From Litoribaculum gwangyangense (GTDB lineage Bacteria; Bacteroidota; Bacteroidia; Flavobacteriales; Flavobacteriaceae), in assembly GCF_039543505.1 (NCBI RefSeq), contig NZ_BAABJW010000002.1, forward strand, positions 1 to 64,000: 64,000 bases of DNA, written 5' to 3'. Numbering within the stretch: position 1 is the stretch's first letter; every line of letters begins with the position of its first letter. Position numbers and translations under genes: made by a program. Under the pieces are notes generated by a model. The model did not search any database. It had not been told where the DNA came from and saw only the letters and a program-made list of their open reading frames with translations. Shown here piece by piece: positions 32,690-41,969 of the stretch.

Positions 32690-35215
32690 TTAATCATTTA
32701 ACTTGTCCTCAAGTTTTAAGTTTTCTTTCCCAATGGAAAGCATATTAGCAAACAATCTGTAGGCACCAGAAATACCTTCTGGAAACTCCCTAAAAAAGCT
32801 TAGTGCCGTGTAAATGTAGTAACCTTTGCCATATTTGGCTACTAAAATACTGCCATCTTTAGGTGTTTCGCCTTTATCATTCATGGATAGGATTGGCGTA
32901 AACTCGTCGCTCCAATCTTCAGGGAAATATAGACCCCGTTCCTGAGTCCATCCTTCAAAATCCTTATGAGTAATTTTATTTGGAGTGTTCAGTAATTCGT
33001 GTTCAGGGTTTAAAAAACGAACTTCAGCCTTTTCATCTGTAACTCTATCTCTAGATAATTTTAAATTATAGGGAGCTAAATTTTCTACAGTCAATCTATA
33101 ACTGGTGTTGTATTGTACAATCATATTGCCGCCGCTAGCTACAAAATCAAACAGTTGTTGTTGTTTGAATTTTAATTCATCCAAGGTGTTATATGCTCTT
33201 ATACCAACAACAACAGCATCAAACCTACTAAGTGTTTCTGTGTTTATTTCTTCAAGTGATAATATACGAACATTATACCCAATTTGTTGTAAACTTTCAG
33301 GTACCACATCACCAGCGCCTTGAATGTAAGCGATGTTTTCACCTTTCTTTTTAATATCCAAACGTACAAGTTTACTTTCACTAGGTAATGATACGGTTTG
33401 AAAGGGGATATGTTCATAAGCTATTTCTATAAGCTCTTTGTTGTAAATTTTTCCACCTATATCTACCATTGGGGTAATGAACCCTTCACTTTGACTTTTT
33501 GGTGGCACAACCGTAAAAACCAAAGTTTGTTCCTCGCCTTTATTTTTTATCTCAACTTTTTGCTTTTCTGGAAATACTTTCCAATCCTTTGGGTGTGCAA
33601 TTTTTACATGACCTTCTAAATTATCACGGCCTGCTTTTACAACTACAGAAATATCACGCTGGTTATCCGTGTTAAAAATGATGACTTTTTCAGTAATTTT
33701 AGCCGAAGCCTCAGTAATTATTTCAAACGGTCGATAGAGCTCTCCCTTATCAGGTTTTGAGTAGCGTTGTACGATTTCTTTGGTTACTGTAATTGGAACA
33801 TTATTTATTAAAAGGTTAAAATCCACTTGGTAAGTTCTGGGTGTTTCTGGTAAGCCAATTAAACTTTTATTATCTACCTGGTACATCCCTAAGCTTCCTT
33901 TGTTGGTCAACCAATAAGGTGTAGTAGGTTTTGCATCGTCATCAACCTCTAAAGTTTCTTTAAAATCGTATTTAACATTATTTTGAAGGATTAGGTTTTT
34001 TTCAATTACCTTACTGTTTGAGTTTTTTAAACTCAAAAGTGATGCGGCAACATCACTTCTCTTTAGTACTTCTATGCTTAAATTAATGATTTCGTTTGGT
34101 GTACCCCAATTGGTTTCAGCCGAAGCTTCTAGATATAATCCAGCACACATTTCAATAATAGACTTTAGTTCCTTTATTTTTTGCGTTTTCCAATGTTCAT
34201 CATTAATACTAAGTATCAATTTATACGCCTCTAAAAGTTGAGGCAAATGTTGTGAAGGATTTTTAAAATTGAAATTCTTTTCAACATTATATAAAATATC
34301 ACCTACCGCTTTGCCTCCTTTTACTCGGTTCCAGGAGGTGTCAATTCCTGCAAAAACATCCTTGTTTTCTGTTAATGGTTCTCCTTTTAGAAACTCAATG
34401 TATTCTTCCTGCGAGCCTCTTTGCGCTAACCTCCCAAAACCTTGGCATAAATGCTGGCTACTAGCCAATGAGGCAATTTCATTGTTTGATAATCCTTTCA
34501 ATGGATAATAAGTGCCAATATCTAAGCTTACTAAATTAGTTTTGTCGGCTTTTTCAAAGTTTTCCTGACTGCCGTAAAACCACCAACCTGTATTGAAAAA
34601 TAAACGTTTGGGTTGCCAAACGCCAAATTCTTCAGCCAAATTTGGATATGCATTTCTGTCGCCAGATAAATCAAAAGCTTCAAAACTTAACATGGCAGAA
34701 CTGGTGTGGTGCCCGTGAGTTGAGCCCGGAGTTCTATGGTCAAAACGGTTAATAATCACATCGGGTTTAAATTTTCTTATGGCTAAAACTACATCGCTTA
34801 AAACTTGGTTTTTATCCCATATTTCCAAAGTCTCGTCTGGGTGCTTGGAGTATCCAAAATCATTAGCTCTGGTAAATAGTTGCTCACCGCCATCAATACG
34901 TCTGGCAGCTAATAATTCTTGGGTTCTTATAACGCCTAAAAGCTCCCTTATTTCTGGACCAATCAGGTTTTGACCACCATCACCGCGCGTTAACGATAAA
35001 TAAGCTGTGCGCGCTTTTTCTTGATTAGCCATGTAGGAAATCAATCGTGTGTTTTCATCATCTGGATGAGCAGCAATATACAATACCGAACCCAAAAAAT
35101 TAAGTTTTTGTATGGATTCGTAAATATGTAAGGAAGAGGGTGTCTTAGGTTTTTGTGCTTGTAAATAAACAATGGAGAATAATAATAAAAGGCTTAAAGA
35201 AATAGACTTTTGCAT
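32690..35215 (-). CDS. PIG-L family deacetylase, large exported form
   Basis: From ATG 35215 the protein has 841 residues; an upstream ATG at 35263 would precede the signal peptide (SISLSLLLLFSIVYLQAQ) and lies inside a terminator stem. The N-terminal catalytic domain has the zinc motif YIAAHPDDENTRLISYM and the later His pair in STHGHHTSSAML. The long C-terminal half (about 400-840) holds beta-rich and glutamine-amidotransferase-like regions (VVGIRAYNTLDELKFKQQQL). PIG-L enzymes deacetylate GlcNAc-type sugars. It heads the operon with the symporter and oxidoreductase. Confidence 0.9.
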   Translation of the reverse strand: MQKSISLSLLLLFSIVYLQAQKPKTPSSLHIYESIQKLNFLGSVLYIAAHPDDENTRLISYMANQEKARTAYLSLTRGDGGQNLIGPEIRELLGVIRTQELLAARRIDGGEQLFTRANDFGYSKHPDETLEIWDKNQVLSDVVLAIRKFKPDVIINRFDHRTPGSTHGHHTSSAMLSFEAFDLSGDRNAYPNLAEEFGVWQPKRLFFNTGWWFYGSQENFEKADKTNLVSLDIGTYYPLKGLSNNEIASLASSQHLCQGFGRLAQRGSQEEYIEFLKGEPLTENKDVFAGIDTSWNRVKGGKAVGDILYNVEKNFNFKNPSQHLPQLLEAYKLILSINDEHWKTQKIKELKSIIEMCAGLYLEASAETNWGTPNEIINLSIEVLKRSDVAASLLSLKNSNSKVIEKNLILQNNVKYDFKETLEVDDDAKPTTPYWLTNKGSLGMYQVDNKSLIGLPETPRTYQVDFNLLINNVPITVTKEIVQRYSKPDKGELYRPFEIITEASAKITEKVIIFNTDNQRDISVVVKAGRDNLEGHVKIAHPKDWKVFPEKQKVEIKNKGEEQTLVFTVVPPKSQSEGFITPMVDIGGKIYNKELIEIAYEHIPFQTVSLPSESKLVRLDIKKKGENIAYIQGAGDVVPESLQQIGYNVRILSLEEINTETLSRFDAVVVGIRAYNTLDELKFKQQQLFDFVASGGNMIVQYNTSYRLTVENLAPYNLKLSRDRVTDEKAEVRFLNPEHELLNTPNKITHKDFEGWTQERGLYFPEDWSDEFTPILSMNDKGETPKDGSILVAKYGKGYYIYTALSFFREFPEGISGAYRLFANMLSIGKENLKLEDKLND

Positions 35216-35249
35216 AAGTACGGTTGGTTTACTAACAGCCAAATATAAA

Positions 35250-35278
35250 AAAGAAACCAGCATTAGTGCTGGTTTTAA
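35250..35278 (-). terminator. Terminator of the 161-residue exported protein
   Basis: The stem AAACCAGCA (35254-35262) / TGCTGGTTT (35267-35275) with a four-base loop lies about 35 bases after the stop of the gene at 35309. It separates that gene from the PIG-L operon and supports the later PIG-L start. Confidence 0.75.
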
Positions 35279-35308
35279 TTTTTATTTAACGCTTTGTAGC
35301 TCTTTAAG

Positions 35309-35794
35309 CTAAATCTGTTTAAAACTGGTTTTTTCGGTATTTGGTTTGATTTTTTCAGGTTCTGCTGGAATCATTGGACCAGTTTGAAGGTTGAAGAACA
35401 TTTGTTGGATGGAATCCATACGTCTCATCATGTTTTTAATATCGTCGTCTTGGTTTATAAAACCATCGAAGAAGAAATTTCTTTGATCAAATGGGTCAAT
35501 TAAAGAATCGTTTTTAAAGAAATTGTCAAAAAAAGCATCATTAAAAAAAGAATGGTTTTTAAAATGACGCTGAAATTGCATTTTAATGCTGTCATTAAGT
35601 TTGCTACTCGATGAATAGCTGTAAGAATAAATGGAATCGTACTTTATGAGATTACCTTGTTCATCATATTCTTTGTTTACTTGAATGTTTTCATCTGGTT
35701 TGATTTTGTTTGGATTGTCTTTTTGTTTGTTTTGACCATAACAATTGAAAACCAATGAAAAAAATAAAATGGGAATGATTTTTAATGTTTTCAT
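35309..35794 (-). CDS. Exported acidic protein, unknown family
   Basis: The 161-residue protein has a signal peptide (IIPILFFSLVFNCYGQ) followed by a mature part that is rich in Asp, Ser, Asn and Phe, including the unusual stretch FFNDAFFDNFFKNDSLIDPF and a C-terminal Pro/Lys segment. No family is recognised. A strong terminator follows it, and the AT-rich spacer upstream separates it from the NTF2-like gene, so it is probably monocistronic and periplasmic. Confidence 0.75.
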   Translation of the reverse strand: MKTLKIIPILFFSLVFNCYGQNKQKDNPNKIKPDENIQVNKEYDEQGNLIKYDSIYSYSYSSSSKLNDSIKMQFQRHFKNHSFFNDAFFDNFFKNDSLIDPFDQRNFFFDGFINQDDDIKNMMRRMDSIQQMFFNLQTGPMIPAEPEKIKPNTEKTSFKQI

Positions 35795-35893
35795 GATTAG
35801 TTTTTTTAAATTAAAAAATAGTCATGAATCATCCGGCAAAAAATGTACCATGCCGTCAAACTGTCATTTTAAGATTTTGTTAAAATAGAATAT

Positions 35894-36331
35894 TTAATCT
35901 ACTTTATTTAAAACAGATTGCCAAGCCGTTAATTTCCAGATGCCATCCATTTTCCGTTGAACTTCTAAAAAACGAATGGTAAAATCCGTTCTACCTAAAT
36001 TAACATCTACCTTTCCAGTTAATACAGCGATTTCTCCATAAATTCTTACTTCTACGTTTCTTGGGATAAATTTTTCGTAATTAATTCTTCCAGACTTTAT
36101 GGTTTCTAGATATCCAGATTTTGTTTCTGTCCATCCAGTTGTGTGCGAATAGGTGAGGTCATCGTCTAGAATATTATTTAACTTCTCAATATCAGCATTA
36201 ATCATTGCTGTTATCCGGGTAGATTGAGCTTCTAAAACTTCTATTTCAAGGTTATTAAAATTATCTTTTTGGGCATTGCCAAAAAAAAATGTAACGAAGA
36301 ATAATAATCTAAAAATTTTAATTGGATTCAT
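35894..36331 (-). CDS. Exported NTF2-like protein (DUF4440 type)
   Basis: From ATG 36331 the protein has 145 residues with a signal peptide (IFRLLFFVTFFFGNAQ). The mature part is a cone-shaped NTF2-like domain: INADIEKLNNILDDDLTYSH, SGYLETIKSGRINYEKFI, and a final GIWKLTAWQSVL strand typical of DUF4440. Function unknown; many relatives bind small ligands. It is one of three NTF2-like exported proteins in the window (others near 39.4 and 63.4 kb). Confidence 0.85.
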   Translation of the reverse strand: MNPIKIFRLLFFVTFFFGNAQKDNFNNLEIEVLEAQSTRITAMINADIEKLNNILDDDLTYSHTTGWTETKSGYLETIKSGRINYEKFIPRNVEVRIYGEIAVLTGKVDVNLGRTDFTIRFLEVQRKMDGIWKLTAWQSVLNKVD

Positions 36332-36529
36332 AACTAACATTTAAAATGTTCCCTTTATTTTGTATTTAGTTATAAGTATTTCAATAATTTAGGATAAAGA
36401 GATTTAACCAATTGTTTAATTACTATTATTTACTGGTAGCGCTTCTTACTAAATATAAAATAAGTTATTTTCTCTATTTTAAACTCATCTAAAAATCTGT
36501 ATTTTGATGGCCAATTAAGACCCTTAATC

Positions 36530-38203
36530 TTATTTAAAAATATCTTTATCTCCATATTGAATGATGCTCTCAAATTTTAATTGAACTTCATCATATTTAT
36601 TCTGATCCTTCATCTTTTTATAAACTTTCATTAATTCCCAATAAGCTATGGAACTATTAGGATGTTTGTCCAGTATTTTAATGTAACAGGATTCCGCATT
36701 CTGGTAATCGCCTTTTTTCTCATACGCATTACCTAAACTTAATAAGGTAGGTCTTGGATAATAAGGAGGTTCTGAATAACCTAAATTTTTTTCCATTTCT
36801 ACAGCTTTTTTTAGTATTTCAATTCCTTTATCATATGCTTTTTCAGCAATTAAAATATTTCCTTTTAGTTCTTTAGAAGTAACCAATAATGTTTTCAATT
36901 GGAATGGATCGAATATATCCTTTTTATTTTCTAGTTGTGAATTTCTCCAAAACAAAGCATCTAGTTGATCTAATTTTGATTTTGCCTTGGGGATATCATT
37001 TGCTTTTAAAGCGGACATTCCAGAGGAAAAAGTAGAAAAAGCGGTTTTGTAATCCATAGCTTTCCTTCCATACATTGAATCTAGATCTTCTATTTTATTA
37101 AACTTTTCTACTGCTTTGTCCCAAAAGCCAAAGCGCATTTCCATAATGGCAGGCGTTATTATTCCTTGATAAAAGTAAGCTCCTCGATGCATATCGATTC
37201 TGTCTGCGACAGCTACCATTTTCTCTAATCTCTCAGCATAGTGTAGCCCTTCTCTATATCGTCCATCCTGTGCACAATTGGCTAATAAATAATTGAGATT
37301 GTGTATATAATTCCAGTTATCAATCTCTTTAATATTTTGATTGGTCATGTAAGTCGAATCTACTTTCATGGCGTTTATGAATTGATCGTGTGCCTTTTTG
37401 TAATCCCCTAATTTATAATAGATATGTCCAGGCATATGGACAATGTGTCCTGATTCTGGAGCCAAATCTGCTAATTTTTCAGCGCTCTCTAAAGCCTCCT
37501 CAGGGCAACAGTTTTCCATTTGATGAATCCAGTAATGATGAACACCATGATTTTCTGGATTTGTGATAAGAAGGTCTCGTAACAAATATTCACTGTAGAT
37601 GGTCCCTTTTCTGGGATCCATATTTTCATCATATCCAGACATATTAAAAAGCGCTAAAAAAAGTTTTGCATCTACATCCTGCGGATATTGATGAACAATA
37701 TTTTCTAATTGCTTCAAGTAACCTTCTGGGTTTTTCGTTTCAACAAAGTCCAAAATACCTTTGCTGTAAAGAGCTTCATATCCTTCGGCAGTTTTACTTA
37801 ATTCCTTAAGTTTTTCCGTGGCTATTTTTTTTTCTTCATCAAATTCTTCATTATTAATGAACAAAATGGTGTGAAGAATACCCCAATATGGCATTGTTGC
37901 GGTAGAATCAATCTTTACAGCTTCTTTAAAGGATCTGTAGGCTTCAAAGTCCCAAAAGCAATGCAATAGACTTACACCTTGGTTAAAATACTTTTGGGCT
38001 AGTTCTGATGACGTTTTTATTTTTAATGTTGATGATCCAACACCATTCATGAGTTCTGGTGTGGGAAGATTTTCAATATAATTTACGCCACTTCTACATG
38101 CCATAACATGATTTATTTCTTCCGAATGGTTACTGTGATTATGTTGGGAATAAGTTGAAAATATGGCTAGTTGAAATAAAATAAAAAGTAACATTTTTCT
38201 CAT
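36530..38203 (-). CDS. Exported TPR-repeat protein
   Basis: The 557-residue protein starts with a signal peptide (LLFILFQLAIFSTYSQ) and a His-rich mature start (HNHSNHSEE). At least six tetratricopeptide-like repeats follow, for instance KYFNQGVSLLHCFWDFEAYR, IVHMPGHIYYKLGDYKKAHD and LSLGNAYEKKGDYQNAESCY. Such proteins resemble those with a DUF of the TPR type found in metal-related operons of Bacteroidota, but the partner is unknown. It lies at the left edge of the cassette-like region. Confidence 0.85.
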   Translation of the reverse strand: MRKMLLFILFQLAIFSTYSQHNHSNHSEEINHVMACRSGVNYIENLPTPELMNGVGSSTLKIKTSSELAQKYFNQGVSLLHCFWDFEAYRSFKEAVKIDSTATMPYWGILHTILFINNEEFDEEKKIATEKLKELSKTAEGYEALYSKGILDFVETKNPEGYLKQLENIVHQYPQDVDAKLFLALFNMSGYDENMDPRKGTIYSEYLLRDLLITNPENHGVHHYWIHQMENCCPEEALESAEKLADLAPESGHIVHMPGHIYYKLGDYKKAHDQFINAMKVDSTYMTNQNIKEIDNWNYIHNLNYLLANCAQDGRYREGLHYAERLEKMVAVADRIDMHRGAYFYQGIITPAIMEMRFGFWDKAVEKFNKIEDLDSMYGRKAMDYKTAFSTFSSGMSALKANDIPKAKSKLDQLDALFWRNSQLENKKDIFDPFQLKTLLVTSKELKGNILIAEKAYDKGIEILKKAVEMEKNLGYSEPPYYPRPTLLSLGNAYEKKGDYQNAESCYIKILDKHPNSSIAYWELMKVYKKMKDQNKYDEVQLKFESIIQYGDKDIFK

Positions 38204-38254
38204 GATAGACTATTTATAGTTAATTTTTCTATTGGTTTTTTTAGTGAAAATTAT

Positions 38255-38360
38255 TTTGTGACGTGTTTTTAAATGTTTAGGATAATATTAGTCACCTAAT
38301 TTAGGAAATAAAAAACATAAGAAGCTGAGAAAAAGTAATTAACTATACAGACACTTGTGC
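38255..38360 (+). repeat. Array repeat copy R2
   Basis: Left part with GTCACCTAATTTAGGAAATAA, matching the consensus AGCnCCTAATTTAGTAAAyA, and right end AGTAATTAACTATACAGACACTTGTGC. The right end lies just 3' of the DUF6090 gene stop at 38366. The inner hairpin is decayed. Confidence 0.6.
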
Positions 38361-38365
38361 TGTCT

Positions 38366-39121
38366 TTACTTTTTATGATGATTTAATTCCTTATCAATTT
38401 GAACTGTTAGCGCCTTCATTTTCGGTAAGATAGAATTGAAAAGGTGTAATATCTGTTTTGAACTATTTGAACCCCAGGACAATAATGATAAAAAAGATTG
38501 ATTTGTTTTAAGGTCCACTTCCTTCATTTTATTATAGTAATAGAATACTTGTTTGTTTTGAATATCTATTTGCATATCATCCCTTAAGGAATCTTCATAC
38601 TTTTTGGCGTTTGTCATATATTCATCCATATAAATTTTGATAAGTCCTGCAGTCCTGGGCAACTCAAATTCATAAAGGTCTACAATCATATTTCTCAATG
38701 AGTCATTGATTATTCTGTCTATACCAGTTGATTTTAAAGCTTCAAAAGGACCTCTGTTATAAGTAACTTGTAAACCAGTACTTAAGCCAATATAATGATA
38801 ATTAATACTGTCCCTACTGATAGAATCTGTTAAAATATAATTTTCAAAAAACTGACTTGCGCGTTGAATTCGGGCTATGCGCCTCCCGATTAAATGGTTT
38901 TCGAAAAAATAAACGTCCTTTATTAATACATTTCTAATTTCAGTCAACATTTTCTCTTCATAAATTCTTGCTTTTTTATCTTCATTCCAATTATTTATAG
39001 AAAGGGCAATTAAAATCCCAATAACTACAAGGATTGTTTCTCCAATTGCATAAATCAAATACTTACTGAATTTATTTTCAGAGAGTAGTCGCTGGCGGAT
39101 TCTTCTAAAGAACTTAATCAT
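38366..39121 (-). CDS. DUF6090 family membrane-anchored protein
   Basis: From ATG 39121 the protein has 251 residues (an upstream ATG at 39148 adds nine non-family residues). It has the DUF6090 start MIKFFRRIRQRLLSENKFSK, a single membrane helix (AIGETILVVIGILIALSI) and the NNWNE motif, then a charged helical domain. Its N-terminal module is nearly identical to that of the paralogue at 44873, but the C-terminal domain differs. Its ATG overlaps the stop of a 37-residue leader ORF that resembles its own N-terminus. Confidence 0.8.
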   Translation of the reverse strand: MIKFFRRIRQRLLSENKFSKYLIYAIGETILVVIGILIALSINNWNEDKKARIYEEKMLTEIRNVLIKDVYFFENHLIGRRIARIQRASQFFENYILTDSISRDSINYHYIGLSTGLQVTYNRGPFEALKSTGIDRIINDSLRNMIVDLYEFELPRTAGLIKIYMDEYMTNAKKYEDSLRDDMQIDIQNKQVFYYYNKMKEVDLKTNQSFLSLLSWGSNSSKQILHLFNSILPKMKALTVQIDKELNHHKK

Positions 39122-39231
39122 GAGGTATACTTTTGAGTTTTTCCACAAACTGCTTTCTCAACCAAAGGTCTACCAAACATTTGATGTTGCTTGGCAAAAT
39201 TTTGTTTCGATAATTTAAAGAATTTTATCAT
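39118..39231 (-). CDS. Leader ORF before a DUF6090 gene (37 residues)
   Basis: The ORF starts MIKFFKLSKQNFAKQHQMFG and ends with a TGA that overlaps the ATG of the DUF6090 gene (ATGA). The first residues mirror the N-terminus of the downstream protein (MIKFF, then basic residues) but the membrane helix is missing. Related leaders precede the DUF6090 genes at 44873, 61426 and 62385. It could be translated and coupled, or a remnant of a duplicated N-terminus. Confidence 0.5.
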   Translation of the reverse strand: MIKFFKLSKQNFAKQHQMFGRPLVEKAVCGKTQKYTS

Positions 39232-39259
39232 AGGTTAACTGTTAGTAAGATAAAGCCTA

Positions 39260-39385
39260 GGGTGTTTGTTCTTGAGTTAGTTGCTTTTTATACGAAGTTA
39301 GTTAAAAAAGCAAAACATCAATTGAGCAACAAGGATATTCCTAACCATAATATAAAGTAACGAACTATAAACCTTGTCGCGCCCC
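39260..39385 (+). repeat. Array repeat copy R3 (degenerate)
   Basis: The left arm GAGTTAGTTGC and AAGTTAGTTAAAAAAG are recognisable, as is the right part AGTAACGAACTATAAACCTTGTCGC, which ends a few bases 3' of the gene at 39390. The central hairpin is poor. Confidence 0.45.
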
Positions 39386-39389
39386 GTTT

Positions 39390-39863
39390 TTATATTCCTT
39401 CTAATTGTTTTTGATATTCCTCCGCGTTATAAGTTCCCAATGATTTTTGAACAAGACCTTGTTCATTCATTGTCCATTCCTCAAATCCACTGAAATTAAC
39501 TTTATTTCCTGTTCCGTTTGATCCCGTATTTGTTCCTCTAAAAGTCCAATAATATCTGTAGGTTCCATTTTTTTTAGTTAAACTGTCCATTGTCAGTTCC
39601 AAATCCGGAAATGCTTCCATATAAGATTGGGCAGTTTCAGCTAGTTGTTTTCTTCCTATTGCAGGGGTACCCTTATTTACAATTAATATTCCATTTTCTG
39701 CGTAAAATGAAGCCATTTTTTCAGGGACTTTACTATTCCAAGCATCCGTATATTTTTGGCCGAATATCAAAATTTTATCGAATTCGGACTTATCAGATTT
39801 ACATCCCGTCATGGCGATAATAATTATAAAAAATGTTGTTAGGGTCTTAAATTTAATTATCAT
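39390..39863 (-). CDS. NTF2/SnoaL-like lipoprotein
   Basis: From ATG 39863 (an upstream ATG at 39878 is less likely) the protein has 157 residues. It has a lipobox (FIIIIAMTGCKSDKS), so it is a lipoprotein. The mature domain is NTF2/SnoaL-like: FGQKYTDAWNSKVPEKMASF, IGRKQLAETAQSYMEAFPDL, and GFEEWTMNEQGLVQ near the end. Ligand unknown. It is a single gene bounded by array repeats on both sides. Confidence 0.82.
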   Translation of the reverse strand: MIIKFKTLTTFFIIIIAMTGCKSDKSEFDKILIFGQKYTDAWNSKVPEKMASFYAENGILIVNKGTPAIGRKQLAETAQSYMEAFPDLELTMDSLTKKNGTYRYYWTFRGTNTGSNGTGNKVNFSGFEEWTMNEQGLVQKSLGTYNAEEYQKQLEGI

Positions 39864-40030
39864 AATATTTTTTATCAAATTGGATCTAAATTTTTTTGAA
39901 TGTTTTGGCTACAATAAATCTAATATAGCAAATAATCAGAAGCTCATATGTCCTTGGGATTGATTTTACTTTTGGAAAATCAAATCTAAGGAATTATACA
40001 AGTTGCTTTAGCTATTTTAAATTTCAAATG

Positions 40031-40807
40031 TTATTTATTGAAAACATATTTTATGCCAGCTGCATAAGAAATAGGGTATGTGTTTTCGTAGTTACTTTTT
40101 GTGTATTCAATTGATTGAACTTGTAACCATGGAAAATCTGCGTCTTTAATCAGATTGATTAATTTTATGCATTTTGCACGATCATTACTTATGGAGAAAG
40201 AATAATGTAGCTTTTTGTTCGATTGATTTTCCGAAATATTATTATTTTCAATTAATTCTATTATAGCAGATGCGTATTTGGGCGAAGGATCAGTGACTAT
40301 AAAATTATCAAATATTTTAGTTTCCTTATTTTCAATGAAGAGAGCCATAAGAACTAAACCACCCTCACTTCCTTTTCCAATAAATGTTCTAGAAGAATTA
40401 TTGGTGTATTTGCTGTCAACAAATGACGCCATGTTTTTATAAACTTCATATTGCTCTTGGAATGTATCGGGTTCGGCGTCTATGTCTGGTATGTTTTCTA
40501 AGCTTACGACCAACGCATCAAACCCTTCAATTTGTTGAACACCAGCAATAACTCTCTCAAATTCATCAGTTGCCAGTTTAAAATGTTGTTCGGTAAAATC
40601 TATTAAATAAATAGCCGGCAAATTTTTATTAGTTTCGAAGGAATCAGGTAAATAGATTTTACCCTTAGTTTTTGTGCCATTGGATGAGAAGGTAAAAGCC
40701 TCTATTCTTGATGAGGAATTTGTTTTCTCATTAGTTATACTTGAAAATGAAAGTGCTCCAAAGATTACTATTATAATCCCAATTTTAAATATAATTCTTG
40801 TTTTCAT
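40031..40807 (-). CDS. Exported esterase-like alpha/beta hydrolase, possibly inactive
   Basis: The 258-residue protein has a signal peptide or N-terminal anchor and the fold of the putative-esterase (esterase D-like) family: an early IEAFTFSSNGTKTKGKIYLP strand pair, the nucleophile elbow FIGKGSEGGLVLMALFI where GxSxGG is kept, and NFIVTDPSPKYAS. At the C-terminus, where the catalytic His usually precedes a Pro, the sequence is SNYENTYPISYAAGIKYVF with no His. It may therefore be non-catalytic. Bounded by degenerate array repeats. Confidence 0.7.
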   Translation of the reverse strand: MKTRIIFKIGIIIVIFGALSFSSITNEKTNSSSRIEAFTFSSNGTKTKGKIYLPDSFETNKNLPAIYLIDFTEQHFKLATDEFERVIAGVQQIEGFDALVVSLENIPDIDAEPDTFQEQYEVYKNMASFVDSKYTNNSSRTFIGKGSEGGLVLMALFIENKETKIFDNFIVTDPSPKYASAIIELIENNNISENQSNKKLHYSFSISNDRAKCIKLINLIKDADFPWLQVQSIEYTKSNYENTYPISYAAGIKYVFNK

Positions 40808-40844
40808 ACTTAAATTATTTAATCTGTTACAAAGTCTTTATATA

Positions 40845-40955
40845 ACATGAGTTATGTGTTCTAATAATTAACTTTAAGAGTAGGTAACAAGTCTGAAATT
40901 CCGAAGAATTTATAGAAAAAGGCGAGAAGGAGCAAATTCTGAGATCCTTTTAGCG
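40845..40955 (+). repeat. Array repeat copy R5
   Basis: Inner hairpin GAAATTCCGAAGAATTT with the following AAGGCGAGAAGGAGCAA is well kept; the left part has GAGTTATGTG and TAACTTTAAGAGTAG. It lies between the esterase-like gene start and the PspC gene stop. Confidence 0.6.
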
Positions 40956-40960
40956 GTTAG

Positions 40961-41482
40961 TTATTTATTTTTACTTACAACTATTACCCCGATAATTGAG
41001 GCTAAAACTCCACCAATTACAAAGCCAGTTATTGCAATCATCAAAGTTCCAATGGAATCGCTACCTGTATAACCTAATGATTTACCATATTCCCATCCGA
41101 TCAAAAACCCTATAACACAGCCTAGTATAATAATTCCAAGAAAGGAAAACGAATTTTTAACAACTACATTGGTTCCATTGGTTTTGTCAATTTTAGAATC
41201 AACTGTAGATTCTACATGTTTTTTGTCTGGAATAGCTATCCACAAAATGAAATAAATAATAATTCCAATACAAAAAAAGATAGATAAAATTAACCAAACA
41301 ATACGAATTAATATTACTGGAATATCAATATAATGTGCTAATCCAGAGCAAACACCTCCAAAGACTTTCTTATTGGTATTTCTATATAATTTTTTAGGAG
41401 ATAAGGAGTTTTTTTGTTTTGAACCAAAATCAGATTTATTGTTTGATTTTATTTCCAAATGATCTTTATTTTGATTATTCAT
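40961..41482 (-). CDS. PspC domain membrane protein
   Basis: The 173-residue protein carries a PspC domain (RNTNKKVFGGVCSGLAHYID, then IPVILIRIVWLILSIFFCIG) with its two-part membrane helix, followed by a linker and two more helices (SFLGIIILGCVIGFLIGWEY, VIGGVLASIIGVIVVSKNK). PspC domains occur in phage-shock and membrane-stress proteins; this one lacks further soluble domains. The hydrophilic N-terminal 28 residues are of low complexity (Asn/Lys/Ser). Single gene in the array. Confidence 0.88.
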   Translation of the reverse strand: MNNQNKDHLEIKSNNKSDFGSKQKNSLSPKKLYRNTNKKVFGGVCSGLAHYIDIPVILIRIVWLILSIFFCIGIIIYFILWIAIPDKKHVESTVDSKIDKTNGTNVVVKNSFSFLGIIILGCVIGFLIGWEYGKSLGYTGSDSIGTLMIAITGFVIGGVLASIIGVIVVSKNK

Positions 41483-41969
41483 TTAAGGATTTGTTATATT
41501 AATAGTTACGTCAAGCATATTTGTTGCATTGTTTATGGTAACTAGCTGCTATAAGCCAAAATAGGCGTAAGACGCATCTTAACTATATTCGAAGTTAGAT
41601 ATTGAGCAAGTACAATTTAGTGAAAATACTACAAGTGAAGAAAAAAAACTCGTAGAATATGCAGTTGTAATCCTTGGCGTTAGGAAAAGTTTAGCTTAGG
41701 TTATAGTTATAAAGTGCAGCATACGTTAACCTAAGTCATTTGTTTTAAGATCTCATATATAGTCTTAATAAATTTTAATAGCTTTAAGAACTTTGGGCAA
41801 AAATTAGCAAGATAGATTCTTAAGGTTCTTCATTTTTTTTTTTTAAAATTAGTGTCCTACTTAAGCAGGAATTAATACTGCTTCTCCCTCCCTAAACTAG
41901 ATGAATTTTAGCCTGCTCACTTTTTCTTCTATGTCATTATGAATGCAACATCATTACTATTCGTTTTCT
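41483..41969. other. Long gene-free stretch with decayed array repeat
   Basis: These 487 bases contain no credible gene; the longest plus-strand frame of interest encodes about 38 residues (from near 41589 to TAG at 41697) without a start codon. Repeat-like words occur (GGTAACTAGCTGC, AGGCGTAAGACGCATC). A 9-bp inverted repeat CTTAGGTTA / TAACCTAAG spans 41694-41734. It looks like a graveyard of one or two former units. Confidence 0.5.
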
